From Parabacteroides sp. Marseille-P3160 (lineage in GTDB: Bacteria > Bacteroidota > Bacteroidia > Bacteroidales > Tannerellaceae), in the NCBI RefSeq assembly GCF_900162725.1, contig NZ_LT799418.1, positions 2,561,845 to 2,604,763 of the forward strand: 42,919 nt of DNA. The letters are read 5' to 3'. Position numbers and translations under genes: made by a program. The notes under the pieces are model-generated. The model worked only from the letters and a program-made list of their open reading frames with translations. It made no database searches and was not told where the DNA came from. This document shows positions 9,501 to 18,154 of the stretch, piece by piece (the first letter of the stretch is position 1; every line of letters begins with the position of its first letter).

Positions 9501-10012
9501 TCCCTTTCTTGACCTGGGGCGGGAGCCTGACGGGGAGCCCTTGGGAAACTCTCTTGCCGCGGAGGTTTGCGGAATTCGATCTCCTTCCAGTGTTGGGTGA
9601 GGATTTGATATTGCTCTTCCGTCAGGATAGACCGGTATTTTTTGTCATATTTTATCCTTGTTTTCTCAACTTTCTCGTCTAACTTGACCAATAGTTTTTC
9701 GCCGTTCGCCTTTGCATTTGCCTTGAGGGAGGGATTCTCTATCTGGATCCGTATGTTTTCCCGTTCTTCATTGATTTTATTGATATCCTTTTGCTCTTTT
9801 GATAGAGTCTTGGTTAATTTTTCCCGCTGTTTGTCATCCAAGCCGGGAATTTCCGGCAGGGTGAGGATACCCACCCTTAATTCGGAAGGCTTCAGTCTTC
9901 TCTCCATAGGAGGACGATTTCCGCCTCCTCTTCCGTAACTTCCTCTCTGAGGCGGTTGCGCCGACAGGCTCATACAAGAAATGATAGCTAAAGTAAAGAA
10001 TAACTGTTTCAT
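9497..10012 (-). CDS. Small secreted coiled-coil protein, Spy/CpxP-like
   Basis: A 171-residue protein with a signal peptide (MKQLFFTLAIISCMSLSAQ). After a Gly/Arg/Pro-rich stretch comes a long charged helical region, roughly residues 55-150, that includes LDDKQREKLTKTLSKEQKDI and ILTEEQYQILTQHWKEIEF. The pattern of long amphipathic helices with an LTxEQ-like turn resembles periplasmic proteins of the Spy/CpxP type, which act as chaperones or envelope-stress sensors. The tail is Pro/Arg-rich. No firm family can be assigned from sequence reading alone. It has a clear own promoter and converges on the symporter gene. Confidence 0.75.
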   Translation of the reverse strand: MKQLFFTLAIISCMSLSAQPPQRGSYGRGGGNRPPMERRLKPSELRVGILTLPEIPGLDDKQREKLTKTLSKEQKDINKINEERENIRIQIENPSLKANAKANGEKLLVKLDEKVEKTRIKYDKKYRSILTEEQYQILTQHWKEIEFRKPPRQESFPRAPRQAPAPGQERD

Positions 10013-10046
10013 AATGATTTCATTTTAAGTTATCAACTTTCGGTTC

Positions 10047-10054
10047 CAAATTTA
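10047..10054 (-). promoter_or_regulatory. Bacteroidetes -7 box for the Spy-like gene
   Basis: The complement reads TAAATTTG, an exact TAnnTTTG match 35 bases before the start codon at 10012. A matching -33 element is not obvious. Confidence 0.5.
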
Positions 10055-10152
10055 GATTAAATTATCTCTTCCAGGAAAATAAATCGACGAAGAGATTGAA
10101 AATACCGATAAAATAATTATTTTGTGTGCGTTTGTAAAATAAGAAAAGGAAA

Positions 10153-10827
10153 ATGAATATAAAAGAGATAGCTAAGTGTGTCTTGTTTAGAGGGGTTGAA
10201 GAGACTCAATTACAGGAAGTATTACTTGCGGTAGATGCAGAGGAAGTTCCTTTTCATAAAGGGGAAGTCTTGGCAAAACAAGACGAGCTATGCAACCGGC
10301 TTATTATATTGGTAAAAGGAAGCATTACAGCCGAAATGACTTCTCCTGCCGGGAAAGTGGTAAAGGTCGAGGATATTGAGGCTCCTAGTCCTTTGGCAAT
10401 TCTCTATCTTTTTGGAGAAAATAACCGTTTTCCGGTTCAGGTAACGACACGGGAGGAAGGCGTAGCGCTGGTTATTTCCAAATCTTCTGTTTTGAAAATG
10501 TTGCGGATGAATGAAGCCTTACTGAAAAATTACCTGGATTTATGTGCCTATTTTGCGTCGGCTTTATCCCGGAAACTATATTTAATATCTTTCCGTACAA
10601 TCCGTCAGAAGATAGCCTCCTATCTCTTAAGTTTAGTGCAGGGAGAGGAGACTATAGTCCGGACAGAGTACTCCCAAGCCGCATTGGCGCAATATTTTGG
10701 AGTTTCCCGCCCATCGTTGGCCCGCGAACTGCGTCGCATGCAGGACGAGGGTCTGATAGAAGTTCACAAAAAAGAAATTCGGATTTTGGCTAAAAACAAA
10801 CTCTTCCATCTGGTTCATTTTTCTTGA
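10153..10827 (+). CDS. Crp/Fnr-family transcriptional regulator (possible HcpR)
   Basis: A 224-residue regulator. Residues 1-120 form a cyclic-nucleotide-binding-like beta-roll (CVLFRGVEETQLQEVL, GEVLAKQDELCNRLIILVKG). A long dimer helix follows, and the C-terminus is a Crp-type helix-turn-helix, ALAQYFGVSRPSLARELRRM, with the recognition helix at SRPSLARELRR. The sensor lacks the N-terminal cysteine cluster of true Fnr, and the roll lacks an obvious cAMP-binding RxS pair, so its ligand is unknown. Regulators of this type control the hybrid cluster protein in several Bacteroidales (HcpR). Here hcp is the first core gene on the other side of the sulfatase block, pointing toward this gene. The link is an inference. 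Confidence 0.88.
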   Translation: MNIKEIAKCVLFRGVEETQLQEVLLAVDAEEVPFHKGEVLAKQDELCNRLIILVKGSITAEMTSPAGKVVKVEDIEAPSPLAILYLFGENNRFPVQVTTREEGVALVISKSSVLKMLRMNEALLKNYLDLCAYFASALSRKLYLISFRTIRQKIASYLLSLVQGEETIVRTEYSQAALAQYFGVSRPSLARELRRMQDEGLIEVHKKEIRILAKNKLFHLVHFS

Positions 10828-10896
10828 ATCCTATTATTTATTTTGAATGATCTTTTCAACTCAGCAATTGCAATGTCACTTTCGGGGGCATATCGA

Positions 10897-11850
10897 CTAT
10901 TTTTTATCATAATGGTCTAACCAATGAACCAGGTTCAATAAAAATTGCACATTTTGTTTGGCATCAGGTGAGTTTAACCCCATTTGTAGTCTGTTTTTAC
11001 CTTGTAGTTGAGCGGAAAACATGGCGGCCTCTCCAAACATTGCTATACGCCCTTTGCCATATTGAAGTATAGCGCCTTGTGATAACCCTTTTGCAGGAAT
11101 GGTTTTTGTGTGTTCGCTAAAAACCCATGCGGTATCAGGAAGTAATACTCTATAATTTTCATTAAAAGTGAGCAATGAAATTGCTTCGGAAGGTATTTCA
11201 AATGCTTGTCCGCCAAATGTTGCAACTTGTTCCACTTGTTCTTTACTATTTCTCCCGGTTGTGATAGGGTGTATGGCCAATGTTTTGTTCTCCTTTGTGA
11301 ATGCATCAAATTTTAATCTTTGATTACTTGTTTGATCTGGCTTAATTTCTGATGCAAATCCATTATATAAAATAAAACCAAAGGATTTGGCCAAATCATA
11401 AGCCGCTCCCGGGAATGGCATATGGTCGGCAATGAGAAACAATGAACCGCCTGATTTAACCCATTCATTTACATACTTGATTTCGTCAACTGTAAATGCT
11501 GACGGGGTTGGTAGTTGCCATGGCGTTTCATTGCCGCTTTCATCACTGTTTATCTTGTTAAGGGCATTCGCTATGACAAGTATTTTGGCACTTTTCAATC
11601 GTTCCGGTGTAAATGCATTGGCATTCGATATAACTTGGTATCCGTCTTTTTTCAAGATCTTAGTAAATATGAAGTATCTCCCTTCCGCCGTATGAAAATT
11701 ATAATGGGCTTCATCCAATAAGATTACAGAGCCGGATTGCGTTAAATAGGCCGGATTGGCAATGGACGGTTCAAAATCCTTGTCAGGTATTTGTTGTGCG
11801 CTAAGAAAGGCACTCGATATTAAAAGTAAAAATGAAAATATTATTTTCAT
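10897..11850 (-). CDS. Secreted DUF4350-type protein
   Basis: A protein of 317 residues from ATG at 11850, which begins a signal peptide (MKIIFSFLLLISSAFLSAQ); an in-frame start at 11880 only adds ten residues. The body has VILLDEAHYNFHT, a segment AKILVIANALNKI, and VNEWVKSGGSLFLIADHMPF, which together fit the DUF4350/GldG-like fold related to class I glutamine amidotransferases. No catalytic cysteine is evident in that position. Near the end QGAILQYGKGRIAMFGEAAM follows the same family pattern. It is the last gene of the sulfatase operon, 60 bases after the putative sulfate exporter. The function is unknown; a periplasmic binding or accessory role is the most that context allows. Confidence 0.75.
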   Translation of the reverse strand: MKIIFSFLLLISSAFLSAQQIPDKDFEPSIANPAYLTQSGSVILLDEAHYNFHTAEGRYFIFTKILKKDGYQVISNANAFTPERLKSAKILVIANALNKINSDESGNETPWQLPTPSAFTVDEIKYVNEWVKSGGSLFLIADHMPFPGAAYDLAKSFGFILYNGFASEIKPDQTSNQRLKFDAFTKENKTLAIHPITTGRNSKEQVEQVATFGGQAFEIPSEAISLLTFNENYRVLLPDTAWVFSEHTKTIPAKGLSQGAILQYGKGRIAMFGEAAMFSAQLQGKNRLQMGLNSPDAKQNVQFLLNLVHWLDHYDKK

Positions 11851-11860
11851 GCTGTTTTGT

Positions 11861-11875
11861 CTTATAATTAATATT
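11861..11875 (-). repeat. 15-bp leader repeat, copy 1
   Basis: CTTATAATTAATATT (plus strand) sits 10 bases ahead of the DUF4350 start codon. The same 15 bases occur directly before the exporter gene at 13192-13206. It may be a duplicated A-rich translation-start region. Confidence 0.55.
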
Positions 11876-11910
11876 GTCAAGTTTTATTTGTCGAATAATA
11901 CGTTTTTGCG

Positions 11911-13191
11911 TCATTTGAAGATTGTTTCCCATCGGATCCCAAAAACCACATAAGCCACCAGAAGCGTAAAAAGAATATTGAATAGTTGCGCTCCAAGAAA
12001 GACAAATCCGGCCTTTTTATTTTCTGCATTAATTAAGGCCTTGAAATTTGTTTCCAGACCGATCGAAACAAAACCTAAAGTAAACCAGAGATTTTGGAAC
12101 TTTTTCAATGAATCGGTAACCGGTTTATATCCTTCGCCAGCGAAAAAAAAGGAGAATAGTAACGATACCAGAATGAAGCCCAATACAAACTTCGGGAAAC
12201 GTTCCCACATTAATTGCAGACCGGGTCTCTCTCCCGAAGCATCTGTCTTCTCTTTTTTACTGTAATTCCAATAAAGCGCAATGAAAAATGCAGCGATACC
12301 CAGTAATACATTTTGCGAAAATTTCACGATTGTACTAATTCTCAACGCTTCCTCCCCGTATAATGCACCGGTTGCGACAACGGCGCCGGTTGTATCGATA
12401 GTTCCGCCAATCCATGCTCCGGCAATGGTTTCGTTTAACCCTATCAACTTGGCTAAGATCGGCATAATGATAATCATCGGCACGGCAACGATCAGCACGA
12501 GCGAAACGACGTAGGATAGCTTTTTTGAATCGCCCTTGATGGCTCCTGCACTGGCTATTGCTGCCGACACACCGCATATGGAGACGGCACTCGAAAGCAT
12601 TATGGACAACTCTTTATCTATTTTAAATCGCTTGCATAACCAGAAAGAAAAATACCATATACTGAAAACCACCACCACCGACTGGATCAATCCCAATGCG
12701 CCGGACTTCAGTAAATTCTGGAAAAGGATAGTAGAGCCTAAGAAGATCAATCCGATTTTGATATATAATTCGGATGATAATGCTTTCCTTATCCATTGGG
12801 GAGTCCCCCAAAGATTATTAATTAGCAACCCTATGGCTAAACTGAATATAACCGTTTCCAGTCCCCAATCGTTTGCCATTTTATTTCCACCCAATAGAGA
12901 GGCGGCGGCCGTCAATAAAAAGACTCCGACATAACCGAATGTCTCTTTTATTGGTTTTCCCTGAAAGAAGTAGGCCAAGACCAAGAGCACATAGCTTATG
13001 ATAAAAACCAGTAGTAAGTTATAGAGGTTTTCGGCAGAAAACAAAGCTATCAGTTCCTCCCCATTCTTCCATCCGAAAGTAGCGAATTCCGGAGTATACT
13101 GTGACAAAGCAAACGCCCCCAAACTAATCAAAACAAACAACAAACCGGTAAGTGTAGCCGCCCAGTCTTCTGTTAAATGTAACTTTTTCAT
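11911..13191 (-). CDS. YeiH/UPF0324-family putative sulfate exporter
   Basis: A 426-residue inner-membrane protein with about eleven hydrophobic helices. The signature SSAVSICGVSAAIASAGAI, followed by IAGAWIGGTIDTTGAVVATG and KFSQNVLLGIAAFFIALYW, identifies the YeiH family (putative sulfate exporters, UPF0324). Members have been linked to export of sulfate or small sulfonates, but few have been tested. Here it lies in one operon with three sulfatase-type genes and a rhodanese-thioredoxin, which supports a role in moving a sulfur oxyanion. Sulfatases with signal peptides release sulfate outside the cytoplasm, so an exporter would matter only for sulfur compounds that enter the cell. The transport direction is therefore open. 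Confidence 0.88.
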   Translation of the reverse strand: MKKLHLTEDWAATLTGLLFVLISLGAFALSQYTPEFATFGWKNGEELIALFSAENLYNLLLVFIISYVLLVLAYFFQGKPIKETFGYVGVFLLTAAASLLGGNKMANDWGLETVIFSLAIGLLINNLWGTPQWIRKALSSELYIKIGLIFLGSTILFQNLLKSGALGLIQSVVVVFSIWYFSFWLCKRFKIDKELSIMLSSAVSICGVSAAIASAGAIKGDSKKLSYVVSLVLIVAVPMIIIMPILAKLIGLNETIAGAWIGGTIDTTGAVVATGALYGEEALRISTIVKFSQNVLLGIAAFFIALYWNYSKKEKTDASGERPGLQLMWERFPKFVLGFILVSLLFSFFFAGEGYKPVTDSLKKFQNLWFTLGFVSIGLETNFKALINAENKKAGFVFLGAQLFNILFTLLVAYVVFGIRWETIFK

Positions 13192-13206
13192 CTTATAATT
13201 AATATT
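13192..13206 (-). repeat. 15-bp leader repeat, copy 2
   Basis: This is identical to 11861-11875 and abuts the start codon of the exporter gene at 13191. Confidence 0.55.
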
Positions 13207-13241
13207 TACAGATACCGTTCTATTTTTATTATATATGCTTA

Positions 13242-13943
13242 TTATTCTATATGTTCTTGAATTTTTTGAAATAAAGCAGATGCGGTGATAAAACCTTTAT
13301 TTTTCCATACCGGTTTGCCTTGTTTAAATAATAGAAGTGTCGGTAGAACTTCAATTTTTTGTTCTTTAATCAATCCGGGATTCTCATCCAGCTCAAGCCG
13401 TACTATTTTTAACCCTTTTTGATTTTCATTTTTCAATGAATCCAACACGGGAATCAATCGGCGGCATCCGCCACAATATTTGGAACCAAAATCAATCAAT
13501 ACTAATTTGTCGGATTGGGTGAGTTGTTTGAATTGTTCGGTGGTCAACCCCGAACCTTTGGAAGTTTCGAGCGGATAACCGGAACCTACCCAGTTAGCAA
13601 GTCCGCCCGGTAGAGCATAGACTTCCTTAAATCCTTGGTCTAATAATTTCTTTGCCAATATTGTACTACGGCCCGTATTGATAGAATACGTGAAAGTCGG
13701 ATAGTGGGGTTTCAATTTATCAACTATATTCTTCAATGCTATGCTGTCCGCTAAATTGACATTGATTGCTCCTTTAATACGATTCTGTGTAAATTCTTCC
13801 GGTGAACGCGCATCCAATATTTGAGGATGGACGGCCTTATCCAATTTTTCGGCGAACTCTTTTATCGTTAATGATTTGTTCTGAGCCAAGATCGGGCACA
13901 TTGGACTGCAAATAAGTATTGCAAATAAATAAATTTGTTTCAT
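13242..13943 (-). CDS. Secreted rhodanese-like/thioredoxin fusion, rhodanese cysteine missing
   Basis: A 233-residue protein with a signal peptide (MKQIYLFAILICSPMCPILAQ). Residues 25-125 form a rhodanese domain (QILDARSPEEFTQNRIKGAI, then EVYALPGGLANWVGSGYPL). Residues 135-233 form a thioredoxin domain with active site YCGGC (C157, C160) and the cis-proline segment EVLPTLLLF. The rhodanese catalytic loop reads YSINTGRS, with Ser87 (codon TCT) where active sulfurtransferases have cysteine, so this half probably cannot carry a persulfide. The thioredoxin half looks intact and should act in the periplasm. It starts 3 bases after the sulfatase stop codon, so the two are surely co-transcribed. 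A thiol-redox role for envelope proteins, or binding of a sulfur species, are the main options. Confidence 0.88.
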   Translation of the reverse strand: MKQIYLFAILICSPMCPILAQNKSLTIKEFAEKLDKAVHPQILDARSPEEFTQNRIKGAINVNLADSIALKNIVDKLKPHYPTFTYSINTGRSTILAKKLLDQGFKEVYALPGGLANWVGSGYPLETSKGSGLTTEQFKQLTQSDKLVLIDFGSKYCGGCRRLIPVLDSLKNENQKGLKIVRLELDENPGLIKEQKIEVLPTLLLFKQGKPVWKNKGFITASALFQKIQEHIE

Positions 13944-13946
13944 CGT

Positions 13947-15704
13947 TTAAAAATATTTTTTCTCCGGATAAGGTTTTACAAGACTTTTCCAAGCAATGCG
14001 TTCCCATTTGTCGGCTAACTGTTTTACTTTTTCCGGGTATTTTGAGGCAAGATTTTTTATTTCCGTCCTGTCGTTTTCTATGTCATACAACTCCCATTTG
14101 TTATATGGTGTTGGTTCGTCAACATTTATATATTTATCTTCTTTTGTAAACTTGTAAACTAATTTCCACCTTCCCTGACGGATTGCTTTATTGTTTTCAT
14201 GTTCCCAGAACAAGTAACGGTCGCTTTTCACCTCTTCTTCAAATGCAGGTTTCAAGCTTACTCCCTGTAATGGTATGATATTATTTCCGTTGTATATTTT
14301 GGGGTAAACGGCTCCGGAAATATCTACCAATGTTGCTAAGATATCCGGCAATTGTCCGGGTGTTTGACGAATTGCTCCTTTGCTTTTAATTCCGTTTGTC
14401 CATCGGATGATTAAAGGAGTGGAAATGCCCCCTTCGTGTACCCAATGTTTGTATTCCCTGAAAGGAGTATTGCTATAATATGCCCATCCTTTGCCATAAG
14501 CAATGTATGTATCCGGTCCGCCGGGTAAAACCCCATAACCTCTTCTTACTAATTGACCTTCACGCGTTTGCCAAGGTTGTCCGCTAGTTTGCAATTCATC
14601 CGGTTGCATGGGTCCAAGTGTTTTGCCTTCCGGTATTGGATTGTAATATAAAGGCCGTTCCCGACCGACAGTTTCAGCACAGGCTCCATTATCTTGTAAA
14701 AAAAGAATTACCGTATTATCTAACTGTCCGGTTCGGCGTAATTCCTCTACGATTTTCCCAATATTATGATCTAAACAGGAAATCATACCAGCATAGACTT
14801 CCATACAGCGTGTCTCAAATTTTTTATCTTCCACTCTGTCCCAAGGAGTAACTGTACTATCTTCCGATAGTACCCATTTGGAGTCAATTATACCTTCTTT
14901 TAATTGGTTTTGGTATTTTTCTTTTCTCAATTGGTCCCAGCCTTTGTCAAATTTGCCGTAGTAAGGCTTTATATAGCGCTCGGGAACTTGCATCGGCCAA
15001 TGTGCAGCCGTAAAGGTTACATACATGAAAAACGGGTTATTGCTATTTTTCTGTTCATGTTCTTTAATAAATTTCACTGCATTGTCACCTAATGCCTCTG
15101 TCAAATAATAATCTTCCTCGTTTGTTTGCGGATAATGGTATTCTTTATCTGCAAACGGAGAAATTAACGTATTATCACGACACAATGAACCCGGATCGTA
15201 ATAGCTTGCGGCACCTGACAAGATACCGTAATATTTGTCAAAACCTCTTTGCAGGGGCCAATTATGCTTTGATTCGCCTTCTCTTATATAGCTGGTTACA
15301 TGCCATTTGCCAACTGCATAATTTTTATAGCCTGCCGATTTTAATACTTCTGCAATCGTTACGCTATTTGAACTCAAATCGCCTCGATAGCCCTCTTTTC
15401 CCCTATCGTTCATCATATGTCCGATACCTGCCTGATGTGGATGTAATCCAGTGAGTAAACTTGCTCTTGTCGGACAACTTCTTGCGGTATTATAAAACTG
15501 TCGGAAGCTAACCCCTTCTTCCGCTAGTTTGTTCAAGTTCGGAGTATGAATAACACCTCCATACTTTTCAATATCGGAATAACCCATATCGTCCGACATA
15601 ATTAAAATAATATTCGGACGGATTTTTTCTTGTGAAAAAAGCAGGCCGGGAGTAGACAAGACAGCTCCTCCAATGAATAATGTACTTCTAATTTTACTTT
15701 CCAT
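13947..15704 (-). CDS. Serine-type sulfatase (S1 family)
   Basis: A 585-residue sulfate-ester hydrolase with signal peptide (IRSTLFIGGAVLSTPGLLFSQ). Metal-binding acids lie at SDDMGYSD (residues 37-44). The maturation motif is SCPTRASLLTG with Ser76 at the formylglycine position (codons AGT TGT CCG ACA AGA); many relatives have CCPTR. Further active-site segments are GKWHVTS, FTAAHWPMQ, LFLQDNGAC and REYKHWVHEGG, all present, so the enzyme should be active once matured. A serine here needs an anaerobic radical-SAM maturase (anSME), because the oxygen-dependent enzyme acts only on cysteine. The C-terminal region (ALKPAFEEE-like onward to WELYDIENDRTEIKNLASKY) has the usual sulfatase ending. 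The substrate is unknown. Confidence 0.95.
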   Translation of the reverse strand: MESKIRSTLFIGGAVLSTPGLLFSQEKIRPNIILIMSDDMGYSDIEKYGGVIHTPNLNKLAEEGVSFRQFYNTARSCPTRASLLTGLHPHQAGIGHMMNDRGKEGYRGDLSSNSVTIAEVLKSAGYKNYAVGKWHVTSYIREGESKHNWPLQRGFDKYYGILSGAASYYDPGSLCRDNTLISPFADKEYHYPQTNEEDYYLTEALGDNAVKFIKEHEQKNSNNPFFMYVTFTAAHWPMQVPERYIKPYYGKFDKGWDQLRKEKYQNQLKEGIIDSKWVLSEDSTVTPWDRVEDKKFETRCMEVYAGMISCLDHNIGKIVEELRRTGQLDNTVILFLQDNGACAETVGRERPLYYNPIPEGKTLGPMQPDELQTSGQPWQTREGQLVRRGYGVLPGGPDTYIAYGKGWAYYSNTPFREYKHWVHEGGISTPLIIRWTNGIKSKGAIRQTPGQLPDILATLVDISGAVYPKIYNGNNIIPLQGVSLKPAFEEEVKSDRYLFWEHENNKAIRQGRWKLVYKFTKEDKYINVDEPTPYNKWELYDIENDRTEIKNLASKYPEKVKQLADKWERIAWKSLVKPYPEKKYF

Positions 15705-15819
15705 AATATATTTGCTATTTTAGTGGAAACGGAATCTTTCAAGCTTTTACTGCTGAATTTATTGCAAATGAAATATTGATTTCTCTTGCAATAAACCTAT
15801 TTCCCTCCATATTAATTTT

Positions 15820-16143
15820 TTATAGGATATCAACAGTTACTTTTTTGAGATTCCCGGTAAAAATATAGGGGGATTTATAAGACGGAGATACAGGCGTTCC
15901 GAAATTACGTCCTGCCTGAAGGAGATTCCCTCCGGCATTGGTAATGCTTCCAATTTCTTTCGTTCCTACTTTTTCTCCGTTAATATAAAGAGAGATAGTT
16001 TTATTAAAATCCTCTTCTCCACTGTAAATTACATCTGCTTCAAACGTCACCTCACCGGAAGGTATTGCTTTGTCAGATGTGACTCCAAGCAACAGTGCAG
16101 AAGAGATCAATCCTATATTTCTATTATAAATTACCTTTTTCAT
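15820..16143 (-). pseudogene. Detached C-terminal domain of an AtsA-like sulfatase
   Basis: An open frame of 107 codons. From residue 28 on it follows the C-terminal beta-sandwich of long AtsA-type (S1_4-like) sulfatases: GEVTFEADV, then ISLYINGEKVGTKEI, then GTPVSPSYKSPYIFTGNLKK and the ending VTVDIL. Even the first residues, KVIYNRNIGL, resemble the strand before it in intact enzymes, so the apparent signal peptide is probably coincidence. It begins 33 bases after the stop of the 619-residue sulfatase, which is of exactly that type and ends early. About 100 residues seem to be deleted between the two parts. It could be dead or expressed as a separate small protein. Confidence 0.7.
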
Positions 16144-16176
16144 TATTCTTGCATTTATATGATTAGATTTGGAAAA

Positions 16177-18036
16177 TTATTTATTTATGGTTTCTTGCCT
16201 TCTGCGTTGTAAACTGGTTTGGAGATCATACCGATCAATCAAAGGATAGAGATTATATCTCTCAGCTTGTTGATCAAACAATTCTTTGAGCTCTTTCAAT
16301 TTGTCCGGATATTTATCCGCCAAATTAGTTAACTCGTTAAAATCATTGTTGATATCATAAAGTTCCCAGATGTCATTTTCAAATCGTTTGGGATCCGGAG
16401 TTTCCGTTTCATTTGTAGGTGTAGAAGAATTTCCCCTGTCGATATTGTCCGGCCGATGTGCTGTTGCGGCTTTCCATCCGTCTTTATAAATCGAACGGGA
16501 TCCAAAAATATAATAATGTTGCAATGTATGTTTAGAAACGGCTTTTGCATCATTCAGTGAATAGAATAAGGAAACGCCGTGAATCGGGTCCTGCTTGACA
16601 CTTCGGATATACTCCGGTTGCTTGATACCAATCAATTCAGTAGTGGTGGGTAATAAATCAATGACATGTCCATATTGGTTACGAATGCCACCTTTTTCCT
16701 TAATACCTTTCGGATAATAAATGATCAGAGGATTATGTGTACCTCCTTCGCTATGTGCGTCTTGCTTCCAGTTACGGAAAGGAGTATTCGCCGCTTGCGC
16801 CCAAGCTAAAGGATAGTTTACATTCGATTCAGGTGTACCGATTTGATCAATATTATGGAAATTATATTCAATGACTTCCTTTCTTGTTTTTCCGGCCGAT
16901 AGTCGTGTTACTATTCCGTCAAAATTGCCCTCCTTACTCGCTCCATTATCACCGATAATTACAAAAATTGCTGTATTATTAAGTTCTCCCGACTGTCTTA
17001 GATAGTTAACCAGACGTCCTATTTCATAATCAGTATACTCTAAATAACCGGCATAATTTTCAAAAAAACGTACGTATAGTTGTTTTTGATTGTTCGAGAG
17101 TGTATTCCAAGCTTCTAACCGTGGGTCACGGGGAGGTAGTTTAGCATTAGCAGGAATGATTCCCAGTTTTTTCTGACGTGCAAGTACCTTTTCTCGATAT
17201 ACGTCCCAGCCTTCATCAAATTGACCTTTATATTTATCTCTCCATTCTTTTGCCACTTGATGAGGTGAATGGGTCGCCCCAGGTGCATAATATAGAAAGA
17301 AGGGTTTATTAGGAGCCGCTTTTTTCTGACGGGAGATAAAGTTGATTGCCTTGTCTGTTATTTGTTCACTTAAGTGACGGCCGTCAGGAGATACATGAGC
17401 ATTGTCTTCTACCAAATCGGGTTTATATTGGTCGGTTGCCGATCCGAGAAAACCAAAGAAATGGTCAAATCCTTTACCTGAAGGCCAACGATCGAAAGGA
17501 CCGGCATCTGTAACGTCGGCATCAGGAACAATCCCATATTTACCTACGGCAAACGTATTATATCCATTCTCACGTAAAATTTCGGCTATTGTACCGGCTT
17601 CCGCCGGAATGCGTCCGTCCCATCCTGGGAATCCGGCTGACATAGCTACATGTCCGAATCCTCCCATATGTACGGCATGCGAGTTACGTCCTGTTAGCAG
17701 AGCGGCACGGGTAGGTGCGCTAATTGCGCAGGTATGAAAATTGGTATAACGCAAACCTTGATTCGCCAGATTTTCCAAATTAGGCGTTTGAATTAATCCA
17801 CCGAAAACACTGGCTGCTCCAAAACCCACATCATCGATTAATATCCATACTACGTTTGGCGCGTTTTCAGGGGCTTTCGGATTTCTTGTCCAAGCTTCTG
17901 TCGATTCTTCATAGGTTTTGCCGATTTTCCCTTGGAAAGGTTGTTGATTTTGGGCCCATATATTTGTGCCAAATGTAATGCTTCCGACAAGCGTCAGTGG
18001 AAGTATTTTTGTCTGTTTCAAATTGAGTGTATTCAT
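16177..18036 (-). CDS. Serine-type AtsA-like sulfatase, C-terminally shortened
   Basis: A 619-residue arylsulfatase-type enzyme with signal peptide (ILPLTLVGSITFGTNIWAQ). Metal ligands are at ILIDDVGFG (residues 66-73). The maturation motif is SAPTRAALLTGRNSH with Ser106 as the residue to be oxidised (codon AGC); the well-known Pseudomonas AtsA has cysteine there. Other active-site segments, AVGKYG, APGATHSPH, FVIIGDNGAS and FRNWKQDAHSEGG, are intact. The chain stops shortly after the catalytic core (ELYDINNDFNELTNLADKYP, then RYNLYPLIDRYDL), while long relatives continue with a beta-sandwich module whose last part survives as the next open frame. Pseudomonas AtsA works at 536 residues without it, so this enzyme may still be active. 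It follows susD by 118 bases. Confidence 0.94.
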   Translation of the reverse strand: MNTLNLKQTKILPLTLVGSITFGTNIWAQNQQPFQGKIGKTYEESTEAWTRNPKAPENAPNVVWILIDDVGFGAASVFGGLIQTPNLENLANQGLRYTNFHTCAISAPTRAALLTGRNSHAVHMGGFGHVAMSAGFPGWDGRIPAEAGTIAEILRENGYNTFAVGKYGIVPDADVTDAGPFDRWPSGKGFDHFFGFLGSATDQYKPDLVEDNAHVSPDGRHLSEQITDKAINFISRQKKAAPNKPFFLYYAPGATHSPHQVAKEWRDKYKGQFDEGWDVYREKVLARQKKLGIIPANAKLPPRDPRLEAWNTLSNNQKQLYVRFFENYAGYLEYTDYEIGRLVNYLRQSGELNNTAIFVIIGDNGASKEGNFDGIVTRLSAGKTRKEVIEYNFHNIDQIGTPESNVNYPLAWAQAANTPFRNWKQDAHSEGGTHNPLIIYYPKGIKEKGGIRNQYGHVIDLLPTTTELIGIKQPEYIRSVKQDPIHGVSLFYSLNDAKAVSKHTLQHYYIFGSRSIYKDGWKAATAHRPDNIDRGNSSTPTNETETPDPKRFENDIWELYDINNDFNELTNLADKYPDKLKELKELFDQQAERYNLYPLIDRYDLQTSLQRRRQETINK

Positions 18037-18154
18037 ATTTTAATTGTTTTAATTTTATCCGGATTATGTTAGAAAACTGAAAGAGTGAGAATAATTGATA
18101 AATTGATAGTCCTTAGAAAATGCAGTTCTTCCAAGATCGAATGCTGCCGTACAA

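Noticed and set aside
16068-16143. Signal peptide at the start of the 107-codon frame
   Set aside because: The residues align better with a strand of the sulfatase C-terminal module than with a secretion signal.
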